A program made the position numbers and the translations under genes. 64,000 bases of DNA from Halorarum salinum (GTDB lineage: Archaea; Halobacteriota; Halobacteria; Halobacteriales; Haloferacaceae): the NCBI RefSeq assembly GCF_013402875.1, contig NZ_CP058579.1:1364001-1428000 (forward strand). Reading direction: 5' to 3'. The notes below the pieces were generated by a model. It did no database searches, was not told the DNA's origin, and saw only the letters and a program-made list of their open reading frames with translations. The stretch's first letter is position 1. Every line of letters begins with the position of its first letter. This document shows positions 15,092-23,739 of the stretch, piece by piece.

Positions 15092-16030
15092 GTGACCCTC
15101 CCGTTCCCGGGCGCGCGGGCGGCCGGCGACGGGACCGACGCAGTCACGAACGACGCCGACAGCGCAGACCCCGTCGACGATGCCGACGCCGCCGACTACC
15201 TCGTCGTCGGCGCGCCGCTCGACGCGACGACCACGTTCGAACCGGGGACGCGTTTCGGACCCGAACGCGTCCGCCGCTTCGCGAGGACGTTCGACGACTA
15301 CGACCGCCGCACCGACTCGCGCTTCTCCGAGGCGGCGGTCCACGACGCCGGGGACGTCCCCGCCTGGGACGACGTCCCGGCGTACCTCGACCACCTGACC
15401 GCCGAACTCCGAGCGGCCGCCATCGACGACGCCGTCCCGCTCGCGGTCGGCGGCGAACACACCGTCACCTGGGCCGGCGTCCGCGCGACCGAACCGGACG
15501 TCCTCGTCGTCCTCGACGCCCACCTCGACCTCCGCGAGGCGTACGACGGCAACCCGTTGAGCCACGCCTGCGTCGTCCGCCGCTGCCTCGACGGCGGCCC
15601 GGACGGGAACCACGCCGACGGGCGCCGCGACGACGCCGACCACCACACCGTCGACGAGGTCGTGGTCGTCGGCGCTCGCACCGGTTCCCGGGAGGAGTGG
15701 GAGCGCGCTGGGGCTGACGACGTGACCGTCGTTCCGCCGGAGGACGCCGGTGAGTGGTCGGAACTCGCCCCCGACCTCGACGGCCGGGACGTCTACCTCT
15801 CGGTCGACGTCGACGGCGCGGATCCGGGGTTCGCGCCCGGCACCGGAACGATGGAGCCGTTCGGCCTGCACCCCTGCGAGATGCGGGACGTCGTCCGCGG
15901 GGTTGCGGGTCGCTGCGTCGGCTTCGACGTCGTCGAGGTGAACGACCGCGACGACGGGCAGGCGGCGGCGCTGGCCGGGAAGCTGTTGCGGGAGTTCGTC
16001 CTCTCCCACCGGGCCGATTCGAATCGGTAA
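15092..16030 (+). CDS. speB: Agmatinase / ureohydrolase family enzyme
   Basis: 312 residues, GTG start only 4 bp after the aIF5A stop, so co-transcribed. Ureohydrolase metal motifs are present: GGEHTVTW (His ligand, near 121-128), LDAHLDLRE (near 142-150) and SVDVDGADPGFAPGTGTMEPFG (near 233-254). Family members use a binuclear Mn centre to remove urea from agmatine or related guanidino compounds. In halophilic archaea, genetic work on Haloferax linked the agmatinase-like protein encoded beside aIF5A to its hypusine-type modification, probably acting on an agmatine-derived group. The His-Asp-rich insert near 170-190 (DGNHADGRRDDADHH) is unusual. Confidence 0.9.
   Translation: MTLPFPGARAAGDGTDAVTNDADSADPVDDADAADYLVVGAPLDATTTFEPGTRFGPERVRRFARTFDDYDRRTDSRFSEAAVHDAGDVPAWDDVPAYLDHLTAELRAAAIDDAVPLAVGGEHTVTWAGVRATEPDVLVVLDAHLDLREAYDGNPLSHACVVRRCLDGGPDGNHADGRRDDADHHTVDEVVVVGARTGSREEWERAGADDVTVVPPEDAGEWSELAPDLDGRDVYLSVDVDGADPGFAPGTGTMEPFGLHPCEMRDVVRGVAGRCVGFDVVEVNDRDDGQAAALAGKLLREFVLSHRADSNR
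16014..16027. repeat. 14-bp perfect palindrome at the end of speB
   Basis: CCGATTCGAATCGG ends immediately before the TAA of the agmatinase gene. It could be coincidental in coding DNA or a weak hairpin affecting 3'-end stability. No T-tract follows, so it is not a classic terminator. Confidence 0.35.
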
Positions 16031-16227
16031 CCCGGGCCGACGCCGAGGGCCACGACTCCGTCAGGACCGCGTTGGAAGCCCCCGGACGTCGAGGGGAACG
16101 TCGCGACCGGCGGCTCGGTCGCACGACTTCGCCCCGAGGACGGGGTCCCGCCTGCCCGAAGCCGATTTCGAAGACGCGGCGTCCGGCACACACAGGCTAC
16201 AAGCCCCCGGCCCGTACACCGGCGTAC

Positions 16228-16995
16228 ATGGACCGCCCGGAGTTCGTCGCCCGACTCGACGAGGAACTGGACACCGCAGCCTACGCAGACCTCGACGCCA
16301 GCCCGAACGGGCTCCAGGTCGGGTCGGCGGCGGGCGAGGTCGAACGCGTCGCGTTCGCCGTCGACGCCGCGGTCGCGACCGCCGAGGCGGCCGTGGCCGC
16401 CGGCGCGGACGCGCTGGTCACCCACCACGGCATCGTCTGGGGCGGGCTGGACCGCGTGACCGACGGGGCGTACGAGCGCGTCGCGCCGCTGGTCCGCGAG
16501 GACGTCGCGCTGTACGTCTCACACCTCCCGCTGGACGGCCACCAGGAACTGGGCAACGCCGCCGGCGTCGCCGACGTGCTGGGGCTGACCGGCCGGGCCC
16601 CGTTCGGCGAACTCGGCCCGGAGTACGTCGGGCAGCGCGGGACGCTTCCGGAGCCGAGGGCGGCCGCCGACGTCGCAGCGACCCTCGATGGGGAACTGGA
16701 CCACGCGGGCGAGGGCGTGCGGGTGCTCGACTTCGGCCCGGACCGGATCGAGGACGTCGCCGTCGTCACCGGAAGCGGGAGCGACTGGCTGGACGAGGCG
16801 GTCGAGGCCGGCGCGGACGCGCTCGTCACCGGCGAGGGGAAGGGGAAGGTGTACCACGAGGCCAGGGAGGCCGGACTCACCGTGTTCCTCGCGGGCCACT
16901 ACGCGACCGAGACGTTCGGCGTCCGCAGCCTCCGGGACCTCGTCGACGGCTGGGGGCCGGAGACGAGCTACGTCGACCACCCGACCGGGCTGTGA
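16228..16995 (+). CDS. Nif3-like dinuclear metal centre protein
   Basis: 255 residues of the NIF3/YbgI family (GTP cyclohydrolase 1 type 2-like). Motifs are SPNGLQVGS near 25-33, the metal-binding ALVTHHGIVWGG near 62-73, YVSHLPLDGHQELGN near 95-109, and the C-terminal VTGSGSDWLDEAVEAGADALVTGEGK and GHYATETFGV blocks supplying further His/Glu ligands. The family forms toroidal hexamers with two metals per subunit; the biological role is not settled. ATG 16228. It sits between the agmatinase and deoxyhypusine synthase genes on the same strand, though separated by about 200 bp from the former. Confidence 0.9.
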   Translation: MDRPEFVARLDEELDTAAYADLDASPNGLQVGSAAGEVERVAFAVDAAVATAEAAVAAGADALVTHHGIVWGGLDRVTDGAYERVAPLVREDVALYVSHLPLDGHQELGNAAGVADVLGLTGRAPFGELGPEYVGQRGTLPEPRAAADVAATLDGELDHAGEGVRVLDFGPDRIEDVAVVTGSGSDWLDEAVEAGADALVTGEGKGKVYHEAREAGLTVFLAGHYATETFGVRSLRDLVDGWGPETSYVDHPTGL

Positions 16996-17106
16996 CGGGG
17001 CGCTCACGGGTCGCTGACGGGTCCTGGGGGAGTCGCCCCGAGGGACGGCCCGGTCTGCCGCCCGTGAACCACGCAACTCTAACCCCCGCGCGCCGCACGT
17101 CGGAGC

Positions 17107-18159
17107 ATGACCGACGATCACGACGGGGTCGACCACGACGACGCCGACGGCGGCCGCGAACCCCGGCGCGAGGCTTTCTCCCACGACCCGCTGGGCCACG
17201 CCGAGGTCCGCGGCGGCATGACCGTCGCGGAGCTCGTCGAGCAGTACGGCCGCGCCGGCATCGGCGCCGAGTCCGTCCACGAGGCGGCCGACGTGCTCGC
17301 GGAGATGCTGGGCAGCGAGGACTGCACCGTGTTCCTCTCGCTCGCGGGCGCGATGGTCCCGACCGGGATGCGCCGGGTCGTCGCCGACCTGATCCGGGAC
17401 GACCACGTCGACGCGCTGGTGACGACCGGCGCGAACCTCACGCACGACTCCATCGAGGCGATCGGCGGCAAGCACCACCACGGCGAGACCCACCAGGAGG
17501 GGAAGTCGCTCCGCGAGCACGACGAGCAGCTGCGCGACGAGGAGGTCGACCGGATCTACAACGTCTACCTCCCGCAGGAGCACTTCGCCGAGTTCGAGGC
17601 CCACCTCCGCGAGGAGGTGTTCGCGTCGCTGGCGGAACGGGACGACGCGGTCAGCATCGCGGAGCTCTGCCGGGAACTCGGGCGCGCGAACGCCGAGGTG
17701 AACGAGCGCGACGGCGTCGAGGAGGGCCCCGGCGTCGCCGCCGCCGCCTACGAGCACGACGTGCCGATCTACTGCCCGGCCGTCCAGGACTCCGTGCTCG
17801 GGCTGCAGGCCTGGATGTACTCGCAGACGTCGAATCTGACGCTCGACGCGCTCGCGGACATGACGCCGCTGACGGACCTCGCCTTCGACGCCGACGAGGC
17901 GGGCTGTCTGCTCGTCGGCGGCGGCGTTCCGAAGAACTTCACGCTCCAGACGATGCTCGTCACGCCGCGCGCGTACGACTACGCCGTCCAGATCACGATG
18001 GACCCCGAGGCGACCGGCGGGCTCTCGGGCGCGACGCTCGAGGAGGCGCGCTCGTGGGGCAAGCTCGAGACGGACGCGCGGAACGCCTCCGTCTACGGCG
18101 ACGCGACGGTGTTCCTCCCGCTGTTGCTCGCGGCCGCCCGGGAGCGCGTGGAGTCGTAA
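17107..18159 (+). CDS. dys: Deoxyhypusine synthase
   Basis: 350 residues. A Asp/His-rich acidic N-terminus is followed by the DHS fold: FLSLAGAMVPTGMRRVV (near 77-93), LVTTGANLTHD (NAD site, near 103-113), EAIGGKHHHGETH (near 117-129), PIYCPAVQDSVLGLQ (near 220-234) and GGGVPKNFTLQ, with the catalytic lysine at GGGVPKN (near 276). The enzyme uses NAD+ to transfer an aminobutyl group from spermidine, or an agmatine-derived donor in archaea, onto the aIF5A lysine. The substrate gene eif5A is 2 kb upstream on the same strand. Confidence 0.95.
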   Translation: MTDDHDGVDHDDADGGREPRREAFSHDPLGHAEVRGGMTVAELVEQYGRAGIGAESVHEAADVLAEMLGSEDCTVFLSLAGAMVPTGMRRVVADLIRDDHVDALVTTGANLTHDSIEAIGGKHHHGETHQEGKSLREHDEQLRDEEVDRIYNVYLPQEHFAEFEAHLREEVFASLAERDDAVSIAELCRELGRANAEVNERDGVEEGPGVAAAAYEHDVPIYCPAVQDSVLGLQAWMYSQTSNLTLDALADMTPLTDLAFDADEAGCLLVGGGVPKNFTLQTMLVTPRAYDYAVQITMDPEATGGLSGATLEEARSWGKLETDARNASVYGDATVFLPLLLAAARERVES

Positions 18160-18392
18160 GCGGGGCTTTCCACCCGTCAACGGCCGATAGGGCGCCCTCT
18201 TCCTACGCGGCCTCGGCCCATCCCGGCGTCCCAACCAGTCGGCCTGCGAGCGCGTCCGACCCGGATCCCTCGACGCCTAGGCGGAGGGTACGGTTTCCCC
18301 GTTGACCTGAAGTCGAGTGAACCGTCTCGGCCGTTTATCCCGTTCTCGCCCCGCCCCTAGCCCGCGGCCGTCCGCCCCGCCAGTCCGAAACC

Positions 18393-19100
18393 ATGACACG
18401 GCAGTACCAGCACGCACCCACCGATCGAGGGGAACCGAACCGCCGGCGACCCCGCGACCGCGTTCCGGACGACCGACCAGCGGACCGGTACGGGTCGCGG
18501 GCGCACGACGACACCCGGCCCGCGGGAGGAACCGCCCGGCCCGAACGCTCGTACTCCCGGACCGACCCGCCACCCGGCGGGGAACCCGACCGGCGCCCGC
18601 CCGGAGCGTCACGGCCCCCGCCGCCCGAGCCGCGGGCCGGAACCGCCTCGACGACCGGTCCGCCGCCGGGCCAGCAGAGTCCGCAGGAGGGTTCCATCCC
18701 GCAGCCACAGGGTCCGGACGGCCAGCAACCTCCCCGGGAGGGGGCCGGTGGACCCGCGGCGGAGGTGGGGTCCCCGCTCGTCGACGTCGTCGAGACCGGC
18801 GGCGAGGTCCACGTCGTCGTCGACCTCCCGGGCTTCGACGAGGAGGAGATCACCATCCAGGCGGACGACGACACGCTCTTCATCGCGGCCGAGCGCCCGG
18901 CCGCCGCGGGCGAAACGGGGGGTGCGGGCGGCGAGGAGTTCGACGTGGTGCGTGCCGAGCGCCCGCGTCGGCTGGAGCGCACCGTCAGACTCCCGCCGAA
19001 CGGCGACGTCGATGCCGCGACCGCGACCTACGAGGACGGCGTCTGCACGGTCACGGTACCGAAGGCGGAGACTACCCGCAGACGGATCGGCTTCCAGTAG
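18393..19100 (+). CDS. hsp20: Hsp20/alpha-crystallin small heat-shock protein with long disordered N-terminus
   Basis: 235 residues. Residues 1-125 are Pro/Arg/Gly/Gln-rich and lack predicted structure, far longer than the usual sHsp N-terminus. The alpha-crystallin domain spans about 128-235: VDVVETGGEVHVVVDLPGF, EEITIQADDDTLFIAAER, RRLERTVRLP, ATATYEDGVCTVTVPKAE. The C-terminal I-x-I/V tail motif is absent; it ends RRRIGFQ. It holds unfolding proteins against aggregation. A TTTAT box at 18333-18337 would give a transcript with a short leader. Confidence 0.85.
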   Translation: MTRQYQHAPTDRGEPNRRRPRDRVPDDRPADRYGSRAHDDTRPAGGTARPERSYSRTDPPPGGEPDRRPPGASRPPPPEPRAGTASTTGPPPGQQSPQEGSIPQPQGPDGQQPPREGAGGPAAEVGSPLVDVVETGGEVHVVVDLPGFDEEEITIQADDDTLFIAAERPAAAGETGGAGGEEFDVVRAERPRRLERTVRLPPNGDVDAATATYEDGVCTVTVPKAETTRRRIGFQ

Positions 19101-19273
19101 GCCCCGAGAGGACGGTTTTTCGTCTTTCGAGTCCCCTCGGCCGCTCCCGACGTTCGAGTCGCTCGACGCGCGGAAAGCAACCCGAAACTCCTTTGAGCGC
19201 GTACGCGGTAAGACGTTCGTACTCGGCAGTAACCCCGCCGTACCGCCGACGCGGCGCCGGCGGCCCCTAACCC

Positions 19274-19474
19274 ATGACAGGAAGCAGCTATCGAGTCGTC
19301 TCGGAGGTGCGGGCCGACGGCGATCTCCTCGACGTCCCGTCGGGCGCCCGGGACGTGACCGTCGAACCGCTCGGGCGACCGGGGATGGTCCGCGTCACCT
19401 ACCTCAAACCGGTCCGAGAGATCGCCATCACCGGGAGCGACGACGACGCCGACCGGCCCTCCTATCTGGCGTGA
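19274..19474 (+). CDS. Small uncharacterised protein downstream of Hsp20
   Basis: 66 residues, all beta-like (SYRVVSEVRADGDLLDVPSG; GMVRVTYLKPVREIAI) with an acidic C-terminus. The pattern resembles a mini beta-barrel or an OB/SH3-type microdomain, but no family is recognised. It is 173 bp after the Hsp20 gene on the same strand. Codon use is typical of the genome, so I consider it real. Confidence 0.5.
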   Translation: MTGSSYRVVSEVRADGDLLDVPSGARDVTVEPLGRPGMVRVTYLKPVREIAITGSDDDADRPSYLA

Positions 19475-19549
19475 CGTCGGACGCGCGAGCGCCGATCACG
19501 CGCGGGTCGCGTGCGCGGATTCCGTTCCGATCACCCGTTGCGAGCCCGA

Positions 19550-19993
19550 TCACCCGCTCCGACTGACGTCCCTCTCGGTCGCGGTCTCGGCCCCGTCGAA
19601 CGCGTTGGGGGTCGGGAACCCCACCTCGAGGCGGTCGTACCCCGTCACGACCTCGACCGTCTCCCCGTACCGTCGACCGAACACGAACGTGAGCGTCGCC
19701 GCCTCGTCGACGACCTCGTAGGCGTCGTAGCGGCCGTCGTCGGCCGCGAACTCCCCGAAGTAGGAGTCGGGGACCGCCGAGGCGGTCGTCGCGAGCGGCC
19801 GCCCGACCCAGACGGTGACGTCGGTGTGGGCCCCTGGGTCGAACAGGCCGTCGTACAGCGCCGCGACGGTCTCCTCGGCCAGTTCGACCCGGAGCGTCTC
19901 GCCCGCCGCCCGGAGGTCGCGGTCCACGTCGGCGAGGATGGGCGACGCTGGTCCACGTTCGAGGACGTGCCGGGCGGCGACTGCCTGGTCCAC
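19550..19993 (-). CDS. Uncharacterised protein, possibly truncated
   Basis: 147 residues from GTG at 19991-19993. It has a helical N-terminal part (QAVAARHVLERG; LAEETVAALYDGLFD) and a beta-rich C-terminal part (TDVTVWVGRPLATTAS; ATLTFVFGRRYGETVEVVTGYDRLEVGF). The frame stays open to an ATG at 20239, but upstream codons lose the strong G/C third-position bias, so I place the start at 19993. The N-terminus may instead be missing. No function recognised. Confidence 0.5.
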   Translation of the reverse strand: MDQAVAARHVLERGPASPILADVDRDLRAAGETLRVELAEETVAALYDGLFDPGAHTDVTVWVGRPLATTASAVPDSYFGEFAADDGRYDAYEVVDEAATLTFVFGRRYGETVEVVTGYDRLEVGFPTPNAFDGAETATERDVSRSG

Positions 19994-20446
19994 GGTCGGG
20001 AAGGTTCGTCGGGTGACCTGAAGGTTTCCGTTGACGGCGGCGCGGAACGGTTTTTGCGGGCGTGGCCGTACGGTGGGGTGGCCGATGACGAGGCGACCGC
20101 TCCGAGCCGGGGTGGCACCCGCGCCGTGAGGAGCCCTATGAGTGCCGAGGCCACCGATTTTGGAGGTAGCGGTCTTCTCTGGACGATCCTTGACCGTGAC
20201 CGCGGTAGACGTAGGCCCGGACGGTCCATCATCGACCACGGCCAGTCGTTCGACACTGATCCGGGATGGACACCGGAGAAAAGTCGGGCGCGCCGAAACG
20301 GAATGCGGCCTCGTCGAGGAGGAGGTCGACCTGCCCGGACGCGTGACGCCCGCCGCCGCCTCCTTGGACGTGGGATCGCTCCTCCACCTCGCCGGGATCG
20401 ATCCGCCGGACCCGACCCCGCATTCGATTCCGTGGCAGGTAGGCGA

Positions 20447-21508
20447 TCAGGCCGCCTCGACGTGCTCTAGCGTGACGCCGTCGAACTCGGTGACGTAGTC
20501 GGCACCGAACGCCGTGACCGGCGTCTGAAAGCCCGGTTCGGTCCCGCCCGAGACGACACGTCGGGCCGACTCGACGGCCGTCGCCGCGGTCAGGTCGTAC
20601 GTATCGGGGGTCGTCATGCGTGCGACGGCGCGGTCGCCGTCGTCGGTCGTGGCTTCGCCCCAAACACGCGCGGTGCTCCGGGCACGTTCGTCGGGAGTCG
20701 GTCCCGAGACGAATCGATCGGCGGCCATCCCCAGGAGCCGCTGGAGCGGCTCGAAAGCGAGCAGGGGCGTGAGTCGTCTCCCCAGTCGCATCGCCCTGAC
20801 CGCGACGGCCGGGACGACCGCGTACGTTTCGACGTTTTCGATCCCGGTCGAATAGTACGCGGTCGAGACCGTGCCCCAGGGAACCGTCACGCCGGTTTCG
20901 TCCCCGAAGCCGAAGTCGAACTCGCGGGTCTTCCAGGCGACGGGTACGCTTCGGATCTCCCCGTCCTCACGGACGGCCCCCGGTCGGTCGAGGCTCTCGA
21001 CGATCGACTTCACGGTCCCCGGCGAGAAGGTGCCGAGACCGTCGATTGCCAGCGTGAGCCGCTCGGTCTCCGGGAGCTCCGCGTCGAGTGTGGCCGCGAG
21101 ACAGTCCGTCGGAACCACGTCGAATCCGACGGCCGGGAGAACGGTGACGTCGGCGCGTTCGGCGTCCCGATCGCGCTCGGCGACGGATTCGACAGTCTCG
21201 ATGCGACCGGCGATGTCGAGATAGTCGGTCCCGGTCTCGAGACAGGCATCGAGGAGCGGGCCCACGGTCCTCGAGAACGGCCCTGCACAGTTCAAGACGG
21301 CGTCGACGTCCCCGAGCTGCGACTCGACGACGCCCGGATGGGCGAGGCTGAACACCCGATGATCCAGGCCGAGTTCGGTCGCCTGCTCCTCGAGCGGTTC
21401 GGCCCGACGTCCGGCCAGGACCGGTGCGTCCCCGGCGTCGACCGCCTCGCGGGTGATGAGGGAACCGGCGTAGCCGTACGATCCGTACACGAGTACCCTC
21501 CCGTTCAT
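20447..21508 (-). CDS. Saccharopine dehydrogenase-like NAD(P)-dependent reductase
   Basis: 353 residues with an N-terminal Rossmann fold (VLVYGSYGYAGSLITREAVDAG near 5-26). The block DVDAVLNCAGPFSRTVGPLLDACLETGTDYLDIAG (67-101) is typical of the saccharopine-dehydrogenase/trans-acting enoyl-reductase group, and VLPAVGFDVVPTDCLA lies near 122-137. A hydrophobic C-terminal helix region (VVPAVAVRAMRLGRR; LLAFEPLQRLLG) suggests membrane association, as in the lipid-related members. Substrate unknown; a role in isoprenoid lipid or quinone reduction is possible but unsupported here. Confidence 0.8.
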   Translation of the reverse strand: MNGRVLVYGSYGYAGSLITREAVDAGDAPVLAGRRAEPLEEQATELGLDHRVFSLAHPGVVESQLGDVDAVLNCAGPFSRTVGPLLDACLETGTDYLDIAGRIETVESVAERDRDAERADVTVLPAVGFDVVPTDCLAATLDAELPETERLTLAIDGLGTFSPGTVKSIVESLDRPGAVREDGEIRSVPVAWKTREFDFGFGDETGVTVPWGTVSTAYYSTGIENVETYAVVPAVAVRAMRLGRRLTPLLAFEPLQRLLGMAADRFVSGPTPDERARSTARVWGEATTDDGDRAVARMTTPDTYDLTAATAVESARRVVSGGTEPGFQTPVTAFGADYVTEFDGVTLEHVEAA

Positions 21509-21900
21509 GGGCGGAAGTTGGCGTCCGAACCCGTTAACTATTGTTCGTAGTGAGCGACGAACACGGGGACTGAGAGACCTGCGAGCCGGGGTTCTTGCTT
21601 GCTCGCCCTGCCCCCGGATCGTGACCGAGATACGCCCGCTACCCCTCCCACGACCCGGCGGATGGCGTGTCGGACGGCTGGATGCGCCGACGTACGGGGG
21701 CCACGAGACGTACCCCGAACTCCGGACGGCGGGCGAGCCGTGAACGCCGAGGCCGGCTTTCCATTTACAGATTTCCGAGCGGGAAGTGAACGAACGGCCA
21801 GTAACTAACGCCTACTCGTCCGTCATCCGATGGACAACGGCCGTTCCGTGTCCGATTCGGGTGTGGTGTTTATTAACGTACGAGGCCTACTCCGTCCGTC
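21509..21900. other. Intergenic region with divergent promoters
   Basis: About 390 bp without a credible gene between the divergent reductase and ABC binding-protein genes. TTAACTATTG at 21534-21543 sits 26-35 nt upstream of the minus-strand start at 21508. TTTATTAA at 21869-21876 sits 25-32 nt upstream of the plus-strand start at 21901. The middle is AT-richer around 21758-21780 without a clear repeat. Confidence 0.55.
21869..21876 (+). promoter_or_regulatory. TATA box of the peptide-type ABC operon
   Basis: TTTATTAA located 25-32 nt before the ATG at 21901. The position supports leaderless transcription and the choice of that start. Confidence 0.65.
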
Positions 21901-23739
21901 ATGGACGCGGGGGCTGGAGTCACCCGTCGGGACGTGACCCGACTCCTGGGAGTCGCCGCGGCCGGCACCGTCGCGGGATGCACCGGCGCCCGGGAACGAG
22001 GTGAGCCGTCGCCGGATAGACCGAACGGTTACGTTGTCGGGAGCGCCTCGGACGCACAGACGCTCAACTTCGTCCAGATAGCGGACGGCGCGTCGTCGGC
22101 GCGGGTCGGACTGACGATGGACGGGACGTACGCCATCACCCCCGACGACGAACTGTTCCCGCTCTGGGCGGACGTGAGCACCGAGGACGGTCGCGTCTAC
22201 GAGGTATCGCTCCGGGAGACGCTCCGCTGGAGCGACCCGTACGGCCCGATGACCGCGGCCGACTGGGTGTACATGATCCGCAACGTGTTCCAGTCCCCGG
22301 ACAACTGGGCGGGGTTCGTCGGGCGGAGCGACTGGGTTCGAGACGGGTCGTTCGTCCCGGTCGAACGGACCGGGACGTACAGCTTCGAGGTTCGCCTGCC
22401 CGAACCCGAGCCCGAGTTCCCGATGAAGCCGGGGCTCTGGGGGGCGCTCTGTCTGCCGAGGGGTCTGCTGGAGCGGTACGTTCCCGAGAAGGACGTCGAG
22501 GGGATGCGCCGGGACGCCGAGATCCAGACGCTCTCGTACACGGGCAACCTCGGACCGTACCGCTTCGAGCGCTGGGAGCGCGACGCCCGGTTCGTCGCCG
22601 TCCGGAACGAGGACTACTACATGCACGACGTGGCGGACGTCCCCGACGAGTGGCGGACCGCCCCGCACTTCCCCCGTTACGTCTTCCAGGTCGTCCCCGA
22701 GGAGAGCGCGCGTCTCTCGGCGCTTCAGTCCGGCGAGGTCACCGAAACCGGCGTCCCGGAGACGAAGGTCGACCGGACCGCCGCGCTCCCGGGCGTCGAG
22801 GTGAACGTCGCCCCACAGCCGTTCTGTTCGCTGCTCGTCTACAACCAGCGCGCGAACGGCTGGACGCCCCTTCGACGACGGACGGTCCGGGAGGCGCTCT
22901 CGTACGCGATCGACAAAACGGCCGTCGTGCGGTACATCCTCCGGGGGTACGCGAACGTGGCCCACACGTTCCAGCCGGCGTTCTCCGCGTGGTACGACGC
23001 CTCGCGCGTCCGGGAGACCGGCGTCGGGACGGGATTCGATCCACGGGAAGCCCGCGATCGCCTGATCGCGGCGCTCGGCCCCGACGGCTACCGGTACGAC
23101 GATCGGGGTCGGCTGCGCGCGCCGGACGGGCGGCCGGTCGCGCTCCGGCTCGTGTTTCCGGTGGGGTCCGAGACGACACAGACCGTCTGCGAGTTCATCG
23201 CCCAGTCCTACGACGAGGTCGGCATCGAGGTGACCCTGCGGGCCGTCCAGTTCAACACGCTCCTGTCGCAGTACGTCTCGAACGGCGCCCGCGAGGGCCG
23301 GGGCGCGTGGAACGCCGGCCCGTTCAACGGCGGCACCCGCGAGGAGTCGACGAGCCCGGAGCAGTGGGACCTCCAGTACGGCATCGTGTTCAACACCTAC
23401 CCGCGGACGCCGACCGCGACCCGCGACTTCTGGGTGCGCGACGGCGCGGTCAACTTCTTCGGGTACGAACCCGCCGTCGACCTGGGCGCGCTGTACGACG
23501 AGGCCGCGACCGAACTGAACGAGGACCGGCGTCGGGGGCTGTTCGCGCGCATATTCGGCGTCCTCAGCGACGACCAGCCGTGTAACTTCCTGCACTTCAG
23601 CGTCGCCATCACCGGCTACCTGTCCGGGCTGGAGGGGCCGGTCGAGCGCTTCGGCACCGGGTGGAACTACCAGACCTGGCGGTTCACGACGGCGGCGAAC
23701 GTCCACGCACCGCTCCCGGGGCGGAGGGACCGGCGGTGA
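21901..23739 (+). CDS. Peptide/nickel-type ABC transporter substrate-binding lipoprotein
   Basis: 612 residues of the family 5 (DppA/OppA) solute-binding type. The N-terminus has VTRRDVTRLLG, a hydrophobic segment and a lipobox ending at Cys26 (VAGC), so it is Tat-exported and lipid-anchored. Family features include LRETLRWSDPYGPMTAADWVYMIR (about 100-123, the W-S-D-G-x-P-x-T-A-x-D region), LSYTGNLGPYRFERWERDARF (about 203-223) and RRTVREALSYAIDKTAVV (about 323-340). It captures a peptide or other oligomeric ligand outside the membrane for the two permeases that follow with GTGA/ATGA overlaps. Confidence 0.9.
   Translation: MDAGAGVTRRDVTRLLGVAAAGTVAGCTGARERGEPSPDRPNGYVVGSASDAQTLNFVQIADGASSARVGLTMDGTYAITPDDELFPLWADVSTEDGRVYEVSLRETLRWSDPYGPMTAADWVYMIRNVFQSPDNWAGFVGRSDWVRDGSFVPVERTGTYSFEVRLPEPEPEFPMKPGLWGALCLPRGLLERYVPEKDVEGMRRDAEIQTLSYTGNLGPYRFERWERDARFVAVRNEDYYMHDVADVPDEWRTAPHFPRYVFQVVPEESARLSALQSGEVTETGVPETKVDRTAALPGVEVNVAPQPFCSLLVYNQRANGWTPLRRRTVREALSYAIDKTAVVRYILRGYANVAHTFQPAFSAWYDASRVRETGVGTGFDPREARDRLIAALGPDGYRYDDRGRLRAPDGRPVALRLVFPVGSETTQTVCEFIAQSYDEVGIEVTLRAVQFNTLLSQYVSNGAREGRGAWNAGPFNGGTREESTSPEQWDLQYGIVFNTYPRTPTATRDFWVRDGAVNFFGYEPAVDLGALYDEAATELNEDRRRGLFARIFGVLSDDQPCNFLHFSVAITGYLSGLEGPVERFGTGWNYQTWRFTTAANVHAPLPGRRDRR

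Noticed and set aside
19994-20239. N-terminal 82 codons of the ORF at 19550-20239
   Set aside because: Third-position GC bias drops sharply upstream of GTG 19993, unlike real genes here, so not included in the CDS.
21823-23706. 627-codon minus-strand open frame opposite the ABC binding protein
   Set aside because: No domain-like pattern; the plus strand has a Tat/lipobox signal, TATA box and downstream permease overlap.
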